Positions 1 to 6,115 of a DNA stretch of 15,956 nt are shown here, one piece after another. The notes under the pieces are model-generated. The model was given only the letters and a program-made list of their open reading frames with translations, was not told the DNA's origin and did no database searches. Each line of letters opens with the position of its first letter. Position 1 is the first letter of the stretch. The stretch spans positions 1 to 15,956 of the forward strand of contig CALMWN010000327.1 in NCBI GenBank assembly GCA_937873555.1, given 5' to 3'. Position numbers and translations under genes: made by a program. Source of the stretch: an uncultured Clostridia bacterium (GTDB taxonomy: Bacteria > Bacillota > Clostridia > Acetivibrionales > CALMWN01).

Positions 1-413
1 TTATAATTCCTGCCCTTTTTGCCACCTATTCGTTTTTCGTTTTTATGCTGGTGCAATTCATACGCGGCATACCCAGGGAACTTGACGAGTCTGCAATCAT
101 TGACGGCTGTAATTCATTTACAATACTGTGGAGGATAATACTTCCCCTTTCCAAGCCGGCCCTGTTTTCCGCCGCCATATTCCAGTTTGTATGGAGATGG
201 AACGACTTTCTAAACGTCCTCATCTATATAAACAGCGTTGCAAAATATCCCCTGGCACTTGCTTTAAGGATGTCAATGGATGTGACCGATACAATCAGCT
301 GGAACCAGCTGATGGCTATGTCAATGCTTACTATAATCCCTCCGGTATTGATTTTCTTCTTTGCTCAGCGCTATTTTGTAGAGGGTATAGCCACTACCGG
401 TCTGAAAGGATAA
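1..413 (+). CDS. Carbohydrate ABC transporter permease, MalG type (3' part)
   Basis: This is the C-terminal part of an inner-membrane subunit of a sugar-importing ABC transporter; the 5' end lies outside the window, and the frame is open from base 3. What is visible is a membrane segment ending FFVFMLVQFIRGIP, then the cytoplasmic EAA loop (ELDESAIIDGCN...ILPLSKPAL), which docks on the ATPase. Two further hydrophobic segments follow, and the protein ends with the FVEGIATTGLKG tail typical of the MalG/UgpE branch (CUT1 family). The EAA-loop sequence and tail make the family call firm, but the substrate cannot be read from this part. The next gene starts 42 nt downstream on the same strand, so co-transcription with a possible carbohydrate-active protein is likely. 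Confidence 0.93.
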   Translation, partial: IIPALFATYSFFVFMLVQFIRGIPRELDESAIIDGCNSFTILWRIILPLSKPALFSAAIFQFVWRWNDFLNVLIYINSVAKYPLALALRMSMDVTDTISWNQLMAMSMLTIIPPVLIFFFAQRYFVEGIATTGLKG

Positions 414-455
414 AGAGGGGATTTTCAAAAATTAACATACGGGAGGACTGCTGAT

Positions 456-2165
456 ATGAGTGATTTCAAGGTACGTGCACTTGAGGTTCACAGCCAGAAT
501 GCATGGGACTATGACTGGATTAAGAAGACAATCAGATTTATAAAGGAACATGGTATGACATCCCTGGTGCTGCACAGAAATGACTTTATCGACCTTATTA
601 TTTATCCCAGCAAATACTTTGGCGGTAAGAGAGAAAAGTACAATAACGTGTTTGAAAGGTATCAGGACATTTTCCGCACTCTCTATAAATTCACACCTAC
701 CAGAAGGAGCGGTCCTTTCCAGAGAAGGGCTTACTTAAACCGGCTGATAGAAGAAACAGGCAGAGAGGGTATAGATATATATATCGAGAACAAGGAACTA
801 TATTTCCCTGAAATTATACTTGAATTCTACCCACACCTGGTGAAAGACGGTAAAATATGTGCTAACGAGCCGTTCTGGTGGGAGTTCACAAAGGTAAAAT
901 ATACGGAATTTTTTGAAGAATTCCCTGGAATAAGCGGAATTATAACCGCGCCTGCAACGGGTGAGAGCAAGGTTTCAGCTTCGTCAAACCGCTGCACATG
1001 TGAGCTTTGCAAGAGTACACCAAAGCATGAATGGTACTGGAAGCTGCTGACGTCAATGTATGAACCGATAAGCGCAGCAGGGAAGAAATTGATAATCAGG
1101 GATTTTGTATTTGATACAAAGGCGCATAATGATATAGCGTCTACCATGGAAAAACTTCCGGGTGACGTGATAATGGCTCTAAAAAATACTCCCCATGATT
1201 ACTATCCCACCTTCCCGGACAATCCGAGGATAGGAAATGTGGGAGACCATGCCCAGTGGGTTGAGTTTGATGCAATGGGACAGTACTTCGGCTGGGGGAT
1301 AGGACCCAGTATCATGATTGACGACATGCGAAGGAGAATGTCCCTTGCGAAGGAGAAGGGTGCCGAAGGAGTCATAGTAAGAACCGACTGGGAAAGCCTT
1401 GACGGACATTCCTGCTTCAAGACATTAAATTATATAAATCTTTATGCTGCAGCTGCCCTGTCTGATAATCTGAAGGCCGACAGTACTTCAATATACCGGC
1501 AGTGGCTTGAAGAGTTGGGGATGTACGCGCCCGGCCTTGATGAAGGGAATAAAAGAAGTACGGCAGCATGGATTGAAGGTATAATGAAGCAGACCTTTGA
1601 TGTAATGAGAAGGACTGTTTTCGTCAGCGACTGTGTTTTCTCCGATTCCAGTACAATCCCGGTCAGCATGGAGCATGCGTTCTGGCTTGCTGAGGAAAAG
1701 AACAGTCTCAAGGACTGGGACAAGTCCAAGGAAAGCGCATTAAATGCGGATGCTGAAAATGTAAAAATTATCATGAACGAAAAAGACGAAGCGCTAAGAC
1801 TTGTCATAAAGCTGCTGGGAGACGTGAAAGCCGGTAATGCCGGGATTACACAGGAAGGCTACAGTTTCCTCGTGGACAGGTTTGAGATATTTGTAAAGTA
1901 TGTCAGAGCCTTCAGGGTGGTAGTGCATTCCATATTCCTTACAAAGTATATGCTTGAAAGGAAAGCGGATGATGAAACACCCTTTGCACAACAGGCTGAA
2001 GCTGTACTTGAAGAGAAATTCAATGATTTGATATTGCTTTCAAAGGATCTGGAGGAATTTTCGAAATCAACTTCCTTCCAGCATACAGTATATACACTTC
2101 TGGATCCTCTGCGCCTCAAGGCATTGTATGATGACCTTCACAGGCGATTGGGCAGGGAAGTATGA
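456..2165 (+). CDS. Uncharacterised 569-aa cytosolic protein, possibly glycoside-hydrolase-like
   Basis: I do not recognise this protein securely. It has 569 residues, no signal peptide and no membrane segment, so it should act in the cytosol. The first ~330 residues alternate hydrophobic strands and helices in a way that suggests a TIM barrel: for example TSLVLHRNDF near 35, IDIYIENKEL near 106, ISGIITAPATGE near 159, KLIIRDFVFD near 211, VIMALKNTP near 238 and GVIVRTDWES near 305. A C-x-C-x2-C cluster (C180, C182, C185) follows the ITAPATGES segment. The C-terminal ~230 residues look helical. The spacing and motif style recall large glycoside-hydrolase-like proteins of the alpha-glucuronidase type (GH67/GH115 or DUF4838 relatives), and the upstream sugar permease fits, but the enzyme class is an inference. 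A clear ribosome binding site, GGGAGG (441-446), fixes the ATG start. The stop overlaps the next start by 4 nt. Confidence 0.8.
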   Translation: MSDFKVRALEVHSQNAWDYDWIKKTIRFIKEHGMTSLVLHRNDFIDLIIYPSKYFGGKREKYNNVFERYQDIFRTLYKFTPTRRSGPFQRRAYLNRLIEETGREGIDIYIENKELYFPEIILEFYPHLVKDGKICANEPFWWEFTKVKYTEFFEEFPGISGIITAPATGESKVSASSNRCTCELCKSTPKHEWYWKLLTSMYEPISAAGKKLIIRDFVFDTKAHNDIASTMEKLPGDVIMALKNTPHDYYPTFPDNPRIGNVGDHAQWVEFDAMGQYFGWGIGPSIMIDDMRRRMSLAKEKGAEGVIVRTDWESLDGHSCFKTLNYINLYAAAALSDNLKADSTSIYRQWLEELGMYAPGLDEGNKRSTAAWIEGIMKQTFDVMRRTVFVSDCVFSDSSTIPVSMEHAFWLAEEKNSLKDWDKSKESALNADAENVKIIMNEKDEALRLVIKLLGDVKAGNAGITQEGYSFLVDRFEIFVKYVRAFRVVVHSIFLTKYMLERKADDETPFAQQAEAVLEEKFNDLILLSKDLEEFSKSTSFQHTVYTLLDPLRLKALYDDLHRRLGREV

Positions 2166-2611
2166 GGAGGGAGGCATGGAACAACGTAATAAACTTGAAC
2201 CTTACAGCTGCATTCATGCTGAGCAAGGTTATCGGCAAGGAAATGATAAAAAATAAAAAGGGCAGGGTTATACATATAGCCTCAACCGGGGGCTTAAGAG
2301 CTGGAGCGAATTTTTCAGCTTATGGGGCCAGCAAGGCGGGCTTGATTCATTTTTTAAAATCCCTTGCACTTGAATGGGCGCCTTACAGGATAAATGTAAA
2401 TGCAATAGCACCTACAGCTACCGAAACCCAATTTACTGCGGAATATTATGCGCAATACCCGGAAAAAAAGCAGGCAACCATTAAGAATCATCCGTTCGGA
2501 AGGCTGGGCAAGGTGGAAGACTATGTAGGAGCAGCTGTATACCTGGCTTCACCAGCATCGGAATTTGTAAATGGTGAGGTAATAGTCATAGACAGCGGAA
2601 AGATAATCTAG
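2162..2611 (+). pseudogene. SDR oxidoreductase, N-terminally truncated
   Basis: This is the C-terminal ~60% of a classical short-chain dehydrogenase/reductase. The 149 residues begin at the EAWNNVINLNLTAAF helix. They retain the catalytic region (HIASTGG with the serine, then YGASK as the Y-x3-K motif), the substrate-loop start NAIAPTATET and the usual end (ASEFVNGEVIVIDSG). The normal first ~100 residues are absent, including the TGxxxGxG dinucleotide-binding loop and the NNAG motif. The same frame upstream of the ATG is closed by stops at 2129-2134, so the missing part is not hidden behind an alternative start. Without the Rossmann half it should not bind NAD(P)H. The ATG overlaps the previous stop (ATGA), and an SD-like AGGGA precedes it, so it may still be translated. 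The most likely origin is a deletion across the gene junction; classical SDRs are about 250 residues long. Confidence 0.82.
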
Positions 2612-2653
2612 TAAAATTACCATATATCAATTTTTACGTAAACAAGGATTACA

Positions 2654-3853
2654 ATGGAACGCTGGAAAATAAATCTTTACATAATATGGTTTTCACAAAT
2701 ACTGTCGCTGATGAGTTTCGGCTTTGGGTCCCCTTTTCTTCCGTACTATATCCAGGAACTTGGTGTCACCGAACCGGATAAAATCAAGCTGTACACGGGA
2801 ATACTCAGTGCTGTGACCGGTGCGGCCACCGGTCTGGTTGCACCGATATGGGGAATGATGTCTGACCGCTGGGGCAGGAAGCTCATGCTTTTGAGAGCAA
2901 TGCTCTGCGCTTCTGCAATTATTGCCGGAATGGGTCTTGCCACCCGGGTGGAGCACCTGATTGTCCTCAGGCTTGCACAGGGAATATTCACAGGGACCGT
3001 AGCTGCCGCGGCAATACTGGTTGCTTCCGGTACACCTTCAAACAGTCTTTCCTATGCCCTTGGCTTCCTTTCTTCTTCGACCTTTATAGGCTATTCCATA
3101 GGCCCTGCAATCGGAGGATTTATAGCGGAATATGTCGGCTACCGTACTAGCTTTTATATTGGCGGAATATTGATGCTTTTCGACTTTTTTCTGGTGCTGT
3201 TTTTTGTGAAAGAGGACAAATCACAGCAGCCGCAGTCTAAACAAAAGATTGTCTCAGATATACCTCTTACTAAAGTATTCACCCCTGTAATCATAATTAT
3301 GCTGGTTTCACTGCTGTTTGCCGCTATAGCAAGAAATGCCTTTGGCCCTTACCTTCCGCTGTATGTGCAGGAAATGAGGTCGCAGGTGGAAGGGACTGCC
3401 AGGATAACAGGTGTCATAAGCGGGATAGTGGGCCTTTTCACGGCACTGTCGGGCATGGTACTTGGGCGGCTTGGAGACAGGCATAACAAGCTGCAGCTTT
3501 TGATGGTGCTCATAACCATAGGTATCGTAATTTCACTGCCGATGGTGTTTATAGGCAATTTGTGGATATTTACTGTAGTTTATTCACTTTTTTTCTTTGC
3601 AATCGGAAGCATCGAACCGCTGATAACATCATTGAACAGTGAGAACACCCCTCCGGAGAGGAGAGGGATCCTTTTTGGTGTACAGTGCTCGGTAAGCAGT
3701 CTGGCATTTGGAATTTCTCCGATTTTAAGCGGTGCTGTCTCCATAAAGTACTCCTTGAAGGAGATACTTCTGATAACTCCGATTTTTTTATTGTTGGCAA
3801 TGGTGCCGATATTCATTTATGCAGGAAAAAACAGGAGAATCCTCGGATTATAG
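2654..3853 (+). CDS. MFS transporter, DHA1-like multidrug or sugar exporter
   Basis: This is a complete 399-residue major facilitator superfamily protein with about 12 predicted membrane segments and a charged break near the middle (KEDKSQQPQSKQK, near residue 190). The loop after the second helix carries motif A (GMMSDRWGRK), and the equivalent loop in the second half is GRLGDRHNK. The segment RLAQGIFTGTVAAAAILVASGTP and the motif-C-like IGYSIGPAIGGFIAEYVGYR (starts near residue 145) are typical of 12-helix drug:proton antiporters such as MdtG and its Bacillus relatives. Export of a drug or metabolite is therefore the best guess, but a sugar efflux role is possible given the neighbours. An SD sequence AAGG (2644-2647) lies 6 nt before the ATG. 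It is 42 nt downstream of the SDR fragment and probably in the same transcript. It converges with the AraC-type gene, with no convincing terminator between them. Confidence 0.9.
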   Translation: MERWKINLYIIWFSQILSLMSFGFGSPFLPYYIQELGVTEPDKIKLYTGILSAVTGAATGLVAPIWGMMSDRWGRKLMLLRAMLCASAIIAGMGLATRVEHLIVLRLAQGIFTGTVAAAAILVASGTPSNSLSYALGFLSSSTFIGYSIGPAIGGFIAEYVGYRTSFYIGGILMLFDFFLVLFFVKEDKSQQPQSKQKIVSDIPLTKVFTPVIIIMLVSLLFAAIARNAFGPYLPLYVQEMRSQVEGTARITGVISGIVGLFTALSGMVLGRLGDRHNKLQLLMVLITIGIVISLPMVFIGNLWIFTVVYSLFFFAIGSIEPLITSLNSENTPPERRGILFGVQCSVSSLAFGISPILSGAVSIKYSLKEILLITPIFLLLAMVPIFIYAGKNRRILGL

Positions 3854-3980
3854 ATCAGGAGGATGCAGGTTTCATGCCCGCTGCATGCACTGTATGGATA
3901 TCTGCAGGACTGAAGAACCATCAATGGTTGAACTGGATGGAGGCCGCAAGACTGCCTGCCATTTGTTCCAGTAGATGCTG

Positions 3981-4844
3981 TCAACCGCTGTTATTGTTGA
4001 TGTTTCTGTACTGGAGGGGTGAAACACCTGAAACTGATTTGAATACCCTTCCAAAGTGGGAAATACTGCCGAATCCGCACTTTTCCGTTATCTTGTCCAT
4101 TTTCCATCTGGATTCTACCAGGAGAATCTGGGCCTGCTTGACTCGGACACTGTTCAGGTATTCTATAAGGGTGAACCCCGTCAGCTTTTTGAATATCCTG
4201 GTCAAATAGTAGGGACTGATGAAAAACCTTTCGGACAGCAAGGAAAGGGTTATTGGCTGGTTGTAATTCCTGCTTATATATTGGGCTATTTCAGAAATTT
4301 TCTTGTGTGTTTCGCTAAGATGCTCAAAAGGTTTATTGAGGCCCTTTTCTATATGTCTGTCAAGGAATACTGCAAGCTGAATCAGAAGTGACTGCAGATA
4401 GGCTTCAAATCCCATCGGCATGGTCTGTACCTCTTGAAGCATCCTGAACAGGAGGCTTTCCACAAAATTCCTTTCATGCGCAGGCAGCCTGATTGTGTTG
4501 TGCCCGCTGTTGAATAGAAAGAAAAGTATCTCCTGCATCTCATTGTATTTATTCTGCAGAAACTCCTTTCTGAAGTGGATCAGAATCCTTTCATGGCTAG
4601 GTACTCCGCTGTCCGTTGTTTTATGCACATCAAAGTTGTTTATCAGCACAAGGTCACCCTTTATTACATGAAAAGTCCTGTCGCCTATGAAATAGTTTCT
4701 TTCCCCCGAAAGCAGGTAGTAAATCTCATATTCATTATGAAAATGGTTTTTTGTCATATTGAAATAACCCGTCTTTTTGCTCCGGAAAATTGAAAAGGAA
4801 TTATCACTGTTCGTATAACTGATATCTGCCGTATTCAATGCCAT
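3981..4844 (-). CDS. AraC-family transcriptional regulator with cupin sensor domain
   Basis: This 287-residue regulator has an N-terminal AraC-type cupin that probably binds a sugar or related ligand: HFHNEYEIYYLLSG near residues 34-47 and IKGDLVLINNFDVHK near 61-75. The C-terminal double helix-turn-helix domain spans about residues 180-280. Its first HTH lies at LSLLSERFFISPYYLTRIFKKLTG, and the second ends with the signature GFGSISHFGRVFKSVSGVSPLQYR. The strong SD AAGGAGG (4846-4852) lies only 1 nt before the ATG at 4844 but 7 nt before a TTG two codons in (4836-4838), so translation may really start at TTG and give 285 residues. The gene is divergent from the aldo/keto reductase, with a shared 242-nt intergenic region containing paired repeats, so it probably controls that gene and itself. 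Confidence 0.93.
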   Translation of the reverse strand: MALNTADISYTNSDNSFSIFRSKKTGYFNMTKNHFHNEYEIYYLLSGERNYFIGDRTFHVIKGDLVLINNFDVHKTTDSGVPSHERILIHFRKEFLQNKYNEMQEILFFLFNSGHNTIRLPAHERNFVESLLFRMLQEVQTMPMGFEAYLQSLLIQLAVFLDRHIEKGLNKPFEHLSETHKKISEIAQYISRNYNQPITLSLLSERFFISPYYLTRIFKKLTGFTLIEYLNSVRVKQAQILLVESRWKMDKITEKCGFGSISHFGRVFKSVSGVSPLQYRNINNNSG

Positions 4845-4917
4845 ACCTCCTTAAGATGGACAATTACATAAAAATAAAAGGAATATCCGATAAATGAAGT
4901 TTTATAATGCTTATCAT

Positions 4918-4926
4918 ATTATAACA
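4918..4926 (-). promoter_or_regulatory. Extended -10 promoter of the AraC-family gene
   Basis: Read on the minus strand this is TGTTATAAT, a perfect extended -10 element (TGn-TATAAT) for the housekeeping sigma factor. It would start a transcript about 70 nt upstream of the AraC-family start codon. The corresponding -35 position (about 4941-4946) has no good consensus hexamer and overlaps the first copy of the GCAA-N3-TTRC repeat. That arrangement suggests dependence on, or repression by, a regulator bound there. Confidence 0.55.
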
Positions 4927-4934
4927 TGACAGGG

Positions 4935-4976
4935 GCAATATTTACGCAAAAATGAAAATTACAAGCAATATTTGCG
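4935..4976. promoter_or_regulatory. Paired operator-like repeats, GCAATATTTRCG, 30 bp apart
   Basis: Two copies of a 12-bp motif, GCAATATTTACG (4935-4946) and GCAATATTTGCG (4965-4976), lie in the same orientation with a start-to-start distance of exactly 30 bp, close to three helical turns. The core is itself near-palindromic (GCAA-N3-TTGC). Copy 1 covers the -35 position of the AraC-family promoter. Copy 2 abuts the -35 position of the aldo/keto reductase promoter. The likely ligand is the adjacent AraC-family protein, which usually binds paired direct sites, but this is inferred from position only. Confidence 0.6.
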
Positions 4977-4995
4977 AGGATAAATTTAAAAATAA

Positions 4996-5004
4996 TGGTA
5001 TAAT
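4996..5004 (+). promoter_or_regulatory. Extended -10 promoter of the aldo/keto reductase gene
   Basis: TGGTATAAT is a perfect extended -10 (TGn-TATAAT). It predicts a transcript start near 5011 and a 5' leader of about 75 nt before the start codon at 5087. The -35 region is not consensus (the nearest TTGCGA leaves a 21-nt spacer), and it is occupied by the second GCAA-N3-TTGC repeat. This is compatible with activator-dependent transcription. Confidence 0.6.
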
Positions 5005-5086
5005 TATGTATATTATCAATGAAGTCAGTCTTGATGAGATTGAATTTTATGAAAAAATTTGCATATGTACAAGGAGGCTAACAACA

Positions 5087-6100
5087 ATGGATAAGATGAG
5101 ATTGGGACGTACCGGTTTGATGGTGTCAAGAAGCGGTTTCGGATCGATTCCGATTCAGAGGATCAGCAGGGATGATGCCAGGAAACTTTTACTCAAGGCA
5201 TATGAAAATGGTATTAATTTCTTTGATACTGCGAGAGGGTATTCAGACAGCGAGGAAAAAATCGGATACGCTCTCTCGGAATTGAGAAAGAATATAATAA
5301 TTGCCACAAAGACCCCTGCAGCCGACAGAAAGGCCTTCTTTCAAAACCTGGAGACCAGCCTCAGGAATTTGAAAACCGACTATATCGATATATATCAGCT
5401 GCACAATCCAAAGGATTTCATTGACAGAGGGCATGAACTGTATGAAGCCATGCTTGAAGCAAAAGAAAAAGGTATGATACGGTTTATCGGATTTACAAAC
5501 CACAGGGTGGAAACGGCAGAGAAAGCAGTATTGTCAGGTCTGTATGACACCCTGCAGTTCCCGTTCAATTATCTTTCCTCCGAAAGTGAATTGAATCTTG
5601 CAGATATGTGCAGGGAGAAGGATGTGGGATTCATCGCAATGAAAGCATTGTCAGGCGGGTTGATAACAACAGCAGCGACAACCTTCACATTCATAAGACA
5701 GTACGGTAACGTGGTTCCGATATGGGGTATGCAAAAGGAAAACGAGCTTGATGAATTCATAGCACTTGAAAAGAATCCTCCCAAGCTTGAAGGGGAATTA
5801 TTGAAGCAGATTGAAAAGGACAGGAAGGATCTTGCCGGTTCATTCTGCAGGGGCTGCGGCTATTGCACACCCTGTCCGGTCGGGATTCCTATCCCTGTAG
5901 CTGCCAGAATATCACTGCTGGTTGAAAGGACTCCGTATCAACAATACCTTTCCGATGAGTTCAAAGGTAAAATGGAATTGATCAACCAGTGTTTGGATTG
6001 TGGAAATTGCAAGAGCCGCTGTCCTTATGAGCTGGATACTCCTGGGCTGCTGAGGAAGATGCTGAAAAACTATGAGGAGTTTTACAGCCTGCATAAATAA
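5087..6100 (+). CDS. Aldo/keto reductase with C-terminal 2x[4Fe-4S] ferredoxin domain
   Basis: This 337-residue protein fuses an NADPH-type aldo/keto reductase barrel to a bacterial ferredoxin tail, a fusion common in anaerobic Firmicutes (COG1453-like). The catalytic tetrad is visible as D47, Y52, K75 and H106 (FFDTARGYSDSE, IATKTP, QLHNP). The tail has two cluster motifs: C254-x2-C257-x2-C260-x2-C263-P and C302-x2-C305-x2-C308-x3-C312-P. It should reduce a carbonyl, or oxidise an alcohol or sugar, with electrons passed through the clusters; the substrate is unknown. The start at 5087 is chosen because AAGGAGG (5071-5077) lies 9 nt before it and the family N-terminus (MRLGRTGLMVSR) begins here. 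An in-frame ATG at 4952 would put 45 atypical residues across the promoter. Divergence from the AraC-type gene suggests control by it. It ends 15 nt from a convergent gene, with no visible terminator. Confidence 0.93.
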   Translation: MDKMRLGRTGLMVSRSGFGSIPIQRISRDDARKLLLKAYENGINFFDTARGYSDSEEKIGYALSELRKNIIIATKTPAADRKAFFQNLETSLRNLKTDYIDIYQLHNPKDFIDRGHELYEAMLEAKEKGMIRFIGFTNHRVETAEKAVLSGLYDTLQFPFNYLSSESELNLADMCREKDVGFIAMKALSGGLITTAATTFTFIRQYGNVVPIWGMQKENELDEFIALEKNPPKLEGELLKQIEKDRKDLAGSFCRGCGYCTPCPVGIPIPVAARISLLVERTPYQQYLSDEFKGKMELINQCLDCGNCKSRCPYELDTPGLLRKMLKNYEEFYSLHK

Positions 6101-6115
6101 ACCCGTATTGTTCCG

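Noticed and set aside
3916..3929. AACCAT-CA-ATGGTT palindrome between the MFS and AraC genes
   Set aside because: Too short, with a 2-nt loop and no T-run on either strand, to be called a terminator.
3685..4209. 174-aa plus-strand ORF, with an inner ATG at 3874 preceded by AGGAGG
   Set aside because: It overlaps the end of the MFS gene and then runs antisense to the convincing AraC-family HTH coding region; the translation has no domain-like pattern. The AGGAGG is probably chance, although the 3874 start has good spacing.
4952..5086. N-terminal extension of the aldo/keto reductase from an upstream ATG
   Set aside because: It would place the extended -10 promoter inside the coding region and add 45 atypical residues, while a perfect ribosome site precedes the ATG at 5087.
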